This document shows, piece after piece, positions 1-5,247 of a stretch of DNA of 5,247 bases; within the stretch, counting starts at the first letter, position 1; every line of letters begins with the position of its first letter. Made by a program: the position numbers and the translations under genes. Source of the DNA: Verrucomicrobiota bacterium (lineage in GTDB: Bacteria; Verrucomicrobiota; Verrucomicrobiia; Opitutales; Seribacteraceae); NCBI GenBank assembly GCA_030830145.1, contig JAURNO010000242.1:1-5247 (forward strand), written 5' to 3'. The notes beneath the pieces were generated by a model. It was given only the letters and a program-made list of their open reading frames with translations, was not told the origin of the DNA and did no database searches.

Positions 1-257
1 GAAGGAAAATTTGTCCGACTCGCTTGCTTGGAAAAATTTGCGACCTTGGAACGGCAAAAACCAGGTGATTTGGAAGTGGGCAAAACAACTGGGGGTGTCC
101 GGGGCCCGAAATTCTGGGTGCGAGAAACAATCTTTTTAATGGAAGGACTCCTGATCACCGTACCAACGGCAAGACCACAACAGTCTATTTGAGCATTAGC
201 CTGAATAAAAAAAGGAAAAAGAAGCAAAGATAAAGGAAGTAGCGTTGAGAATTTCAT
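1..257 (-). CDS. N-terminal fragment of an exported protein, function unknown, cut by left window edge
   Basis: I do not recognise this protein. Reading the minus strand from the ATG at 257-255, the frame stays open for 85 codons to the window edge. Residues 1-23 form a textbook Sec signal peptide: Lys2, a hydrophobic core LLPLSLLLFPFFI, then an ANA-type cleavage site followed by Q-I-D-C-C. The next 60 or so residues contain about ten Lys/Arg and no Asp/Glu after Asp25, which is unusual and may mean that the true frame changes. The minus-strand -1 frame is open from 135 to the edge and has a more normal composition (for example FQITWFLPFQGRKFF). The switch could occur at the A5 run at 133-137. 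No Shine-Dalgarno is visible before the ATG. Two plus-strand frames, 1-192 and 2-139, are also open here, so the strand is not certain. The signal peptide is the only positive evidence for this call. Confidence 0.4.
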   Translation of the reverse strand, partial: MKFSTLLPLSLLLFPFFIQANAQIDCCGLAVGTVIRSPSIKKIVSRTQNFGPRTPPVVLPTSKSPGFCRSKVANFSKQASRTNFP

Positions 258-281
258 AAGTAGTGTGTTTGTATATTTAGT

Positions 282-310
282 ATTTTTGCATTCTTATGTA
301 TAAAAGTCAA
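282..310 (-). promoter_or_regulatory. Weak candidate sigma70-type promoter for the left-edge exported protein
   Basis: On the minus strand TTGACT (310-305) matches the -35 consensus at five of six positions. It is followed after 17 bases by AAAAAT (287-282), a four of six match to -10. This would give a leader of roughly 18-20 bases before the ATG at 257. The surroundings are AT-rich, so such matches arise easily by chance. The rest of the gap between the two minus-strand genes (258-435) shows no convincing terminator after the HDOD gene; it holds only a small CCCTAG direct repeat at 361-366 and 370-375. Confidence 0.2.
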
Positions 311-435
311 CAAGATTATCAAAAAAAGGGCGTGGGCATTCAAAATCATCAATTCAATACCCCTAGTAGCCCTAGAAACTGAACAAAGGAGAACCAACGA
401 ACCTGCACAAGGATCGCTGAGAAAAGAGACTGCAA

Positions 436-1224
436 CTAGGATGAGTAGTTTCTGGAAATATCTTTGAGCACCGAAAAGATCTTGCGTGCTCTTAATCCAG
501 TTGCGTCAAGAAGCATACGGTCAGTACTCTCCCCCCGCCCAATGGTACCGTTGGTTTGTTCGGTATTCGAAAGAGTTTCGTTCCCGATCCTCAGCAAAGC
601 CTGAGCAAAAGGAAGTCTTGTTTCGTAAAATTCCTTGTTGGCGTCTTCGATTACCTCGATGACGTTCTTGTTAAATCCAAATTCAGACAACAATTCAGAT
701 GCGCATGAATCGTAAAAAGAACGATTTGCTTCATACCCGGGTGCATCCGGACCTTTAGAAGCGTAGGTGAGCTCGAAACAAACATATCCGTAATTATACA
801 AGAGACCGGACAGGTATGCCTCATCCAGACCAACCCCGATCTCAGTCGAGAAGGTCTTTAGAAAACGGGCGAGAATGACACTTCTCTTCCTCAATAAAGA
901 AGGAGTCAGATCAGAGTTTGGCATCTGAATTTCGAAAATCTCCTTGTTCATGGATCGAATCGCCAAGCTTTTCAAAAAACCCAACCCCTTTTTGAATAAT
1001 ATATCCCGGGCAAACTCTTGCTCCGAGCCGGAAAACCCCGCTCGCCTCGTCAACCTCCCCAAGAGCTTTGGGTCATGGGAACATACTTGGAGAATATCCT
1101 CCAACCTGGGTTCCTCCTTGTTGATGATCCCCTCTATGCGAGGCAACAAGGTCAAGGTGGGAGATAATTCACGAATCTTCTCCCTGAGCATTGGAATGTT
1201 ACTTTTTAGATCTGCAGTTATCAT
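436..1224 (-). CDS. HDOD domain-containing signalling protein (divergent, HD residues lost)
   Basis: The protein has 262 residues, about the size of a single stand-alone HDOD domain (the HD-related output domain found in bacterial signalling proteins). In order it shows LTLLPRIEGII (24-34), matching the usual LP.-P-.-V start; SHDPKLLGRLTRRAGFS (49-65), matching the DP-x-L-T-x-x-L-L-x-x-A-N-S region; a following helix with LGFLKSLAIR (81-90); KRSVILARFLKTF (113-125); and DEAYLSGLLYNYGYVCFE (134-151), which matches the aGLLHDIGklvl block. The His-Asp pair of that block is Tyr-Asn here, so metal-dependent phosphodiesterase activity is very unlikely and a binding or scaffolding role is inferred. 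There is no signal peptide, membrane segment or partner domain (GGDEF, EAL, REC), so the protein should be cytoplasmic. The start at 1224 lacks a Shine-Dalgarno; Met12 is an alternative. The gene is visibly more AT-rich than the plus-strand genes and is divergent from the sulfatase. Confidence 0.72.
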   Translation of the reverse strand: MITADLKSNIPMLREKIRELSPTLTLLPRIEGIINKEEPRLEDILQVCSHDPKLLGRLTRRAGFSGSEQEFARDILFKKGLGFLKSLAIRSMNKEIFEIQMPNSDLTPSLLRKRSVILARFLKTFSTEIGVGLDEAYLSGLLYNYGYVCFELTYASKGPDAPGYEANRSFYDSCASELLSEFGFNKNVIEVIEDANKEFYETRLPFAQALLRIGNETLSNTEQTNGTIGRGESTDRMLLDATGLRARKIFSVLKDISRNYSS

Positions 1225-1305
1225 AATATATGTGTATATGCTATATATATACGCTATTTGGACATATATCTACTTGTTTAGATTTATTTTTACTCTTTTA
1301 TGTGC

Positions 1306-1335
1306 ATTACATTACCTAAAAGCAGGATTGTGCAA
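1306..1335 (-). promoter_or_regulatory. Weak candidate promoter for the HDOD gene
   Basis: Reading the minus strand, TTGCAC (1335-1330) is followed after 18 bases by TGTAAT (1311-1306), a five of six match to the -10 consensus. The -35 match is only three of six. A start near 1299 would leave a leader of about 75 bases before the ATG at 1224. The inverted repeat at 1311-1345 covers the -35 box and touches the -10 box, which is the main reason for listing this site. Other TATA-like sites nearer to the gene (1226-1260) are possible instead. Confidence 0.22.
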
Positions 1336-1345
1336 CTTAGGTAAT
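1311..1345. repeat. Perfect 9-bp inverted repeat, operator or hairpin
   Basis: ATTACCTAA (1311-1319) and TTAGGTAAT (1337-1345) are exact reverse complements separated by 17 bases. Inside the spacer GCA (1322-1324) and TGC (1331-1333) can add an inner 3-bp stem around the loop GGATTG. As RNA this is a stem with an internal loop; as DNA the half-site centres are 26 bp apart, about 2.5 turns, so two protein monomers would sit on roughly opposite faces. There is no T-run after it on either strand, so a terminator is unlikely. It lies about 90 bases upstream of the HDOD start and overlaps a weak candidate promoter for that gene. Confidence 0.55.
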
Positions 1346-1648
1346 CGCATATGCATCTCCTTGAGTAATTTCCCCAAAAAGTTATGCCTATTTATAGAAA
1401 ATTGGCATCTCCCTCTCACCAACAGATACTTGAACCCTCTGACATTAAACACTTTACGACTTTTATCAACCGCTTATTTCATCAGTGTCACTTTAAGGCA
1501 CTTATTTAGTAAAAAACATAATAATCCATATACCTTAGAGCCTATGATTTGGTTGTCGCACCATGAACGGAGTTCGGACATTCGGGAATAAAGTCGGACC
1601 AAAAAGGGCAACCAACAATCAAAACTCGATTGCCTCCCGCCGATTATG

Positions 1649-1664
1649 AAGTTCTTCTGAACTT
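1649..1664. promoter_or_regulatory. LexA-like dyad AAGTTC-N4-GAACTT just upstream of the sulfatase
   Basis: AAGTTC (1649-1654) and GAACTT (1659-1664) form a perfect 6-bp inverted repeat around TTCT. Its right edge overlaps TATAAA (1664-1669), a five of six match to a -10 box, so the dyad would fill the spacer of a promoter that starts near 1676; no good -35 box is seen 16-19 bases upstream. The GTTC-N4-GAAC core agrees with the verrucomicrobial LexA motif as I recall it (TGTTC-N4-GAACA), but the outer base on each side differs. The dyad is clear in the sequence. Its role as an operator, and for which repressor, is inferred. As RNA it could instead be a small hairpin just before the ATG at 1669. 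Confidence 0.4.
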
Positions 1665-1668
1665 ATAA

Positions 1669-3621
1669 ATGAAAGTTTCCAACATCTTAACAATGAATTC
1701 AATCCTCACTTCTCGACTACCATTCTCTGCGTTGTTTCTGATCTTGCCTCTTCTCTCTTTCGGCAAACCCAATGTTCTCTGGATAACAGCCGAAGATATG
1801 AGTCCCGTTCTCGGTTGCTATGGTCATACGGATGCCATCACCCCTAACATCGATGCCTTGGCCAAAGAGAGCGTTCGCTACAGCCATGCATTCGCTTCCG
1901 CTCCTGTCTGCTCCCCTTCACGCTCCTGCCTAATCAATGGAGCCTATCCCCCGTCCCTCGGGACCCAGCAAATGCGCTCGGGCTTCCCCCTGCCCTCTTA
2001 CATGAAAGGCTTTCCCGCCCTCCTGCGCAAAGATGGTTACTATGCGACCAATAATGTCAAAACCGATTACAACTCGGGAAATTATAAGGAAATTATCGAC
2101 AGCTCTTGGGACGAAAGTTCGGCCACCGCCCATTGGCGCAAGCGGGCGGACAAGAAAAAGCCCTTCTTTTCGGTATTCAACCTGATGACTTCCCATCAGA
2201 GCAGGTCCATGGTGTGGCCCTACGAGCGCTTCCAAGAAGAAGTCCAGTCCAAGCTCTCCCCCGAGGAGATCCACGATCCGAAGAAGATAACCCTTCCCCC
2301 GTACTACCCGGACACGCCCGTCGTTCGAAAGACCCTCGCCCGGTTTCACGACTGCGTGACTGCAATGGACAAGGAGGTCGGGAACATCCTCAAGCAACTT
2401 GAGGCGGACGGCTTGGCCGAAAACACAATCGTTTTCTTTTACTCCGACCACGGATCGGGCATGCCCAGGCACAAGCGCGCCCTCTTGGACAGTGGAATGC
2501 ATGTTCCCTTGATGATCCGTTTCCCTGAAAAATGGAAAAAATACGCCCCGGCGGACAAGGGAAAGGCAATCGACCGCTTGGTTGCCTTCGTCGACTTCGC
2601 TCCCACCGTGCTCAGCCTGACGGAAACGGCCATCCCGAAATATATGCAGGGTAAACCTTTTCTCGGCCCCAGGAACACGAAGCCCCGAAAATACATCTAC
2701 GGTCATCGCGACCGGGTGGATGAAGCGCGTGATCTTGCCCGATCGGTCCGGGACCAGGACTTCCTTTACATACGCAACTACATGCCTCACATCGGATACA
2801 ACCAGCCCACGGCTTGGCCCGACTTGGGGGAAATCAGACATGAGTTCTACCGGCTTGCCAACCGCAAGAACATGACCGCACCCCAATGGCATTTCGCCGG
2901 TCCTTCTCGTCCCGTAGAGGAACTCTATGATTGCCGGAAGGATCCGCAAAACCTCACGAATCTGGCCAAATCGGCCGATCACAAAAAGGTTCTCGCCCGA
3001 CTGCGCAAGGAGCAGACCCGGCACGCGGTCAAGACCCATGACCTTGGCTACCTTCCCGAGTACGAGGCTTGGAAAACTTTCGAGGGTAGCTCGGGCTGGG
3101 ATGTCGGAAAATCAGGCAAGATCGATCTGAAACCCGTCCGCAAGGCGGCTTCCGAGGTTGGCTCAGCAAGCGAGAAAACACTGCTCGCCAATCTTCAATC
3201 CCCAAACGAGCTCGTCCGTTATTGGGGAGCCGTTGGCTTCGCCGCCCACAAGGCAAAACTCAGCGAGAAGGCTGACCTTGCCCTCCGCACAGCCCTCCAA
3301 GACGCATCCCCTTCCGTCCGGATCGAAGCGGCCAATGCCTTGGCTCTCAAAGGCGAGATTACTCCTGCATTGCCCTTGTTGATCAAGGAACTCAAGCACA
3401 AGAACCTGATTGTGGTGACCCATGCCGCGCGGACCATCGAGCTCTTAGGCTCGAAAGCCAAGGCTGCCGTCCCCGCCATGCAAGCCTGCCTCAAGCGGGC
3501 CTATAAAATTCGCCCGCCCGATCTTTCCCCCGTGATCGTGCTCCCGGGAGACGAGGACATGGCCATGTTCGTGGGTTTCTCCTGCCAGGCCTTTCTCGAT
3601 AAGATGCAGGGCAATCGATAA
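1669..3621 (+). CDS. Exported type I sulfatase with C-terminal HEAT repeats (SGSH-like)
   Basis: A sulfate-ester hydrolase of the formylglycine-dependent arylsulfatase family (Pfam Sulfatase), 650 residues. An N-terminal signal segment (hydrophobic core about residues 17-31, ending LLSFG) precedes KPNVLWITAEDM, where Glu42-Asp43 occupy the metal-binding Asp-Asp position. Cys81 in C-S-P-S-R is the residue that a maturation enzyme would convert to formylglycine. Further expected active-site residues are Lys131, His175 (TSHQSR) and Asp260-His261 in YSDHGSG with Lys269. The usual K-x-H pair reads K-T-D (131-133), which I believe is common in this subgroup. The overall layout resembles N-sulfoglucosamine sulfohydrolase, but the substrate cannot be assigned. 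Residues about 500-610 are helical HEAT/PBS-lyase-like repeats, an addition to the usual 450-500-residue enzyme. The first ATG is used here; Met9 at 1693 gives a shorter, more ordinary signal peptide and may be the real start. It is likely cotranscribed with the GNAT gene 9 bases downstream. Confidence 0.92.
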   Translation: MKVSNILTMNSILTSRLPFSALFLILPLLSFGKPNVLWITAEDMSPVLGCYGHTDAITPNIDALAKESVRYSHAFASAPVCSPSRSCLINGAYPPSLGTQQMRSGFPLPSYMKGFPALLRKDGYYATNNVKTDYNSGNYKEIIDSSWDESSATAHWRKRADKKKPFFSVFNLMTSHQSRSMVWPYERFQEEVQSKLSPEEIHDPKKITLPPYYPDTPVVRKTLARFHDCVTAMDKEVGNILKQLEADGLAENTIVFFYSDHGSGMPRHKRALLDSGMHVPLMIRFPEKWKKYAPADKGKAIDRLVAFVDFAPTVLSLTETAIPKYMQGKPFLGPRNTKPRKYIYGHRDRVDEARDLARSVRDQDFLYIRNYMPHIGYNQPTAWPDLGEIRHEFYRLANRKNMTAPQWHFAGPSRPVEELYDCRKDPQNLTNLAKSADHKKVLARLRKEQTRHAVKTHDLGYLPEYEAWKTFEGSSGWDVGKSGKIDLKPVRKAASEVGSASEKTLLANLQSPNELVRYWGAVGFAAHKAKLSEKADLALRTALQDASPSVRIEAANALALKGEITPALPLLIKELKHKNLIVVTHAARTIELLGSKAKAAVPAMQACLKRAYKIRPPDLSPVIVLPGDEDMAMFVGFSCQAFLDKMQGNR

Positions 3622-3630
3622 AAGAAAGCC

Positions 3631-4572
3631 ATGACCCGTCACGCCCCCACCTTCGAATTACGTCCGATGAAGATGGACGAATGGGATGTCGTGGCTGAAT
3701 TGATCCACGAGTCAACGAACTCCTGGTACGTCGCGAACGGGAAAAACCCGATCTTTACAGGACCGACTTCCGACGCCCGCCTTTTCTGCGAGGTCTACGA
3801 AGCCATGGATCCGGGATGTTGCCTCTTGGCGGTCTGCCCGGAAAGCGGAAAGATTGCCGGGTCTTGCTTTTATCATCCCCGCTCCACTCATGTCTCGCTC
3901 GGGATCATGAACGTCCATTCCGGCTTTTTCGGCAAGGGAATCGCAAGTTCCTTGCTCTCTTGGATCATTGCCTACGCCGAGGAAAAAAGCTTGCCGGTCC
4001 GCTTGGTCTCGAGTGCCCACAACCTCGATTCCTTTTCCCTCTACACGAAAAAGGGATTCGTCCCGTTTCTGAGCTTCCAGGATCTCTACCTCGAAGTCCC
4101 GGAGGACGGACTGAATCTTGACTTGGCTCAAAACGATTCCCTTCGGAAAGCCGAACCCGGCGACGTTACGGAGATGGTCGAACTGGAACGAGAGTTAGTC
4201 GGGATCGATCGGGCCAAGGATTTTTCTCATTTCATAGAGAATGCGGACGGTATTTGGAAAACGCTAACTTATCGGGACGAAGACGGGAAACTGCTTGGTT
4301 TCCTTTCCTCGGTCAACCATCCGGGGAGCCGCATGATCGGCCCCGGGGTTGCCCGGTCGGAAGAGATCATAACCGCATTGCTGGCCGCTCAACTGGATTT
4401 CTTCCGCGGACTCTGCCCGGTCTTTCTTCTTCCGGTCGACGCCGCTCATGCGGTCCAAACCGCTTATTCTTGGGGAGCGAGAAATTGCGAAATCCATTTC
4501 GCTCAGTCCTTGGGTAAACCGCAGACCGTCAAGGGCGTGATTATGCCCACCTTCATGCCCGAGACGGGATAA
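3631..4572 (+). CDS. Two-domain GNAT family N-acetyltransferase
   Basis: The protein has 313 residues and no signal peptide, so it should act in the cytoplasm, moving an acetyl group from acetyl-CoA to an unknown amine. The N-terminal GNAT domain spans about residues 8-155. Its acetyl-CoA loop is in SGFFGKGIASSLL (97-109), with G-x-x-G-K-G where the consensus has Q/R-x-x-G-x-G/A, and motif B is NLDSFSLYTKKGFVPF (131-146). From about residue 170 a second, weaker acetyltransferase-like half follows (LRKAEPGDVTEM at the start, then GKLLGFLS, and SWGARNCEIHF at 280-290), ending in MPTFMPETG. This arrangement resembles GNAT proteins with a YitH/HolE-type C-terminal domain; that assignment is from memory. 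The gene starts 9 bases after the sulfatase stop with only a weak AGAAAG upstream, so translation may be coupled. The substrate is unknown; an amino sugar is a guess from context. Confidence 0.83.
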   Translation: MTRHAPTFELRPMKMDEWDVVAELIHESTNSWYVANGKNPIFTGPTSDARLFCEVYEAMDPGCCLLAVCPESGKIAGSCFYHPRSTHVSLGIMNVHSGFFGKGIASSLLSWIIAYAEEKSLPVRLVSSAHNLDSFSLYTKKGFVPFLSFQDLYLEVPEDGLNLDLAQNDSLRKAEPGDVTEMVELERELVGIDRAKDFSHFIENADGIWKTLTYRDEDGKLLGFLSSVNHPGSRMIGPGVARSEEIITALLAAQLDFFRGLCPVFLLPVDAAHAVQTAYSWGARNCEIHFAQSLGKPQTVKGVIMPTFMPETG

Positions 4573-4578
4573 GCCCAA

Positions 4579-4598
4579 GGCAAAAAGGCGGATTTGCC
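4579..4598 (+). terminator. Weak hairpin after the sulfatase-GNAT operon
   Basis: GGCAAA (4579-4584) and TTTGCC (4593-4598) form a perfect 6-bp stem with an 8-base loop, starting 7 bases after the GNAT stop codon. The position fits an operon end, but there is no T-run downstream (the next bases are GAGTTATCATT), so this is not a standard intrinsic terminator. It may serve as an mRNA 3' end stabiliser, or be chance. Confidence 0.3.
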
Positions 4599-4634
4599 GA
4601 GTTATCATTCCTTCCCTGTCAACCGAAAGGCAAA

Positions 4635-4701
4635 GACAAGAAAAAGGTTATCGAAAAAAATAGATAAAAAACAAACTTTCCGCATGACAAGACGGACAAG
4701 A
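4635..4701 (+). repeat. Three GACAAGA direct repeats upstream of DUF1501
   Basis: GACAAGA occurs at 4635-4641, 4686-4692 and 4695-4701. The last two are 9 bases apart, start to start, and lie over the -35 box and spacer of the candidate DUF1501 promoter. Repeated short words near a promoter can be activator or repressor sites. The same word also occurs inside the sulfatase gene (near 2146) as Asp-Lys codons, so chance in purine-rich DNA is a real alternative. Confidence 0.3.
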
Positions 4702-4713
4702 AGATCTTATAAG
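4684..4713 (+). promoter_or_regulatory. Sigma70-type promoter for DUF1501, predicted to give a leaderless mRNA
   Basis: ATGACA (4684-4689, five of six to TTGACA) is followed after 18 bases by TATAAG (4708-4713, five of six to TATAAT). Counting the -10 box as positions -12 to -7 places +1 at 4720, the A of the DUF1501 ATG. This fits the lack of a convincing Shine-Dalgarno in front of that start. It also implies that DUF1501 is transcribed separately from the GNAT gene 147 bases upstream. Confidence 0.45.
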
Positions 4714-4719
4714 TAAAGC

Positions 4720-5247
4720 ATGTTAAATTTGAGCTGCCAGAGAATCGGGAGAAGAAGCTTCCTCCGTCTTGGAGCTCTTGGGGGGGCTTGTATGCCTGGT
4801 TTGATAGAAGCCCGCACCCTCCTTTCCAAAAAACCCAAGTTGGTCAAGGACCGGGCGGTCATCTTTCTTTTCATGCATGGCGGGCCCAGCCAGTTCGAAA
4901 CCTTCGACCCGAAGATGGACGCTCCTTCGGAAATTCGCAGCATGACCGGGGAGATCCCCACCCGTCTGCCTGGGATAACCTTTGGTTCGACCTTCGAAAA
5001 GCTCGCCAAGCTGAACGACAAATTCTCCATCGTGCGCTCCTTCTCGACCCAAAGCGGAAGCCATGACGCCCGCCCGTTGGTCGATCCAAAATACTCATCC
5101 GGGGCCCATATCGGTTCGCACTACGCGCACGTCGCGGGAACAAGTCACCCTCAAACGGGAATTCCACGAAACGTCATCCTCTATCCCCGTGCTGTCGAAG
5201 ACAGCGCCATGCCGGCCATTATGAAGCTAGGCAAGTTCAATGCGACC
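4720..5247 (+). CDS. DUF1501 family protein, Tat-exported, N-terminal part (cut by right window edge)
   Basis: The frame is open for 176 codons from the ATG at 4720 to the end of the window. Residues 10-17 (G-R-R-S-F-L-R-L) form a twin-arginine export motif, followed by a short hydrophobic stretch (GALGGACMPGL, 18-28), so the folded protein should be sent across the inner membrane by Tat. From about residue 44 the sequence is typical of DUF1501: RAVIFLFMHGGPSQFETFDPK (45-65), then GEIPTRLPGITFGSTFEKLA (77-96), a VRSF segment (105-108) and SGSHDARP (112-119). The family belongs to the alkaline phosphatase/sulfatase-like fold group, is abundant in Planctomycetota and Verrucomicrobiota, and has no settled function; its genes often sit beside DUF1549/DUF1553 cytochrome-like genes, which lie outside this window if present. 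Full-length members usually have more than 400 residues, so over half is missing here. Confidence 0.88.
   Translation, partial: MLNLSCQRIGRRSFLRLGALGGACMPGLIEARTLLSKKPKLVKDRAVIFLFMHGGPSQFETFDPKMDAPSEIRSMTGEIPTRLPGITFGSTFEKLAKLNDKFSIVRSFSTQSGSHDARPLVDPKYSSGAHIGSHYAHVAGTSHPQTGIPRNVILYPRAVEDSAMPAIMKLGKFNAT

Larger units (their letters stand above)
1225..1668. other. AT-rich intergenic region between divergent HDOD and sulfatase genes
   Basis: This stretch of 444 bases carries no gene that I can support. Next to the HDOD start (1226-1270) it is almost pure alternating TA with ATATAT runs. In the middle it has a perfect 9-bp inverted repeat (1311-1345), a GCATATGC palindrome (1347-1354) and a small ATGCC/GGCAT hairpin (1384-1388 and 1404-1408). 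Near the sulfatase it has a GGCAA/TTGCC pair (1607-1611 and 1630-1634) and an AAGTTC/GAACTT dyad (1649-1664). A plus-strand frame is open through much of it but begins inside the HDOD gene and reads as low-complexity residues. The size, composition and number of dyads suggest a regulatory region serving both directions; a small RNA cannot be excluded. Confidence 0.6.

Noticed and set aside
1..192. Plus-strand open frame ending with TGA at 190-192
   Set aside because: No recognisable motif and no start within the window. The opposite strand has a clear signal peptide, so that reading was preferred, though not with certainty.
1226..1270. Alternating TA tract as a replication origin or matrix-type element
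   Set aside because: No DnaA boxes or iterons nearby; simple AT-richness in a promoter region explains it.
1421..1446. Possible tRNA or tRNA remnant (minus-strand GGTTCAAGT, like a T-loop)
   Set aside because: The bases on either side do not form a T-stem (the closing pair would be G-A), and no matching acceptor stem or anticodon arm is found at the right distance.
944..1591. Plus-strand open frame of 215 codons
   Set aside because: Its first part is the antisense of the HDOD gene and the rest runs through AT-rich intergenic DNA, giving Ile/Tyr/Leu-rich sequence without a recognisable domain or a plausible start context.
1607..1634. GGCAA/TTGCC pair before the sulfatase as a riboswitch or terminator
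   Set aside because: Only 5 bp of stem with an 18-base loop and no T-run; too weak to call.
1930..3039. Minus-strand open frame of 369 codons
   Set aside because: It lies wholly inside the sulfatase gene, whose motifs are unmistakable. A long antisense frame is expected from codon bias in GC-rich coding DNA.

Overview
The window looks like a chromosomal piece from a polysaccharide-degrading member of the PVC group, most likely Verrucomicrobiota, with Planctomycetota or Lentisphaerota as alternatives. The argument rests on gene content: an exported type I sulfatase with a HEAT-repeat tail, a two-domain GNAT acetyltransferase, and the start of a Tat-exported DUF1501 protein, a combination typical of sulfatase-rich PVC genomes. 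Clear Shine-Dalgarno sequences are missing before almost every start. No rRNA, tRNA, CRISPR array, insertion sequence or phage gene is visible.

Layout: (1) At 1-257 the minus strand carries an N-terminal fragment with a clean signal peptide that runs off the left edge. Its mature part is odd (no acidic residues) and may be frameshifted. (2) At 436-1224, minus strand, is a divergent HDOD-domain signalling protein. (3) At 1225-1668 is a 444-base AT-rich region between divergent genes, holding a perfect 9-bp inverted repeat, and a second dyad (GTTC-N4-GAAC core) directly before the sulfatase. (4) At 1669-4572 are the sulfatase and the GNAT protein, 9 bases apart and probably one operon. (5) At 4573-4719 are a weak hairpin, three copies of GACAAGA and a good sigma70-type promoter whose predicted start point is the A of the next ATG. 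(6) From 4720 to the right edge is the DUF1501 gene, truncated by the window.

How the genes may work together: the sulfatase would remove sulfate from a sulfated sugar, probably a glycosaminoglycan or algal polysaccharide, outside the cytoplasm. DUF1501 is also exported and belongs to the alkaline phosphatase/sulfatase-like fold group. The GNAT protein has no signal peptide and should act in the cytoplasm. The HDOD gene reads the other way and has no obvious link to sulfate-ester catabolism. No wholly new system can be proven here. The points most worth following are the predicted leaderless DUF1501 promoter, the LexA-like dyad at the sulfatase promoter, the sulfatase-GNAT pairing, and the unexplained left-edge reading frame.
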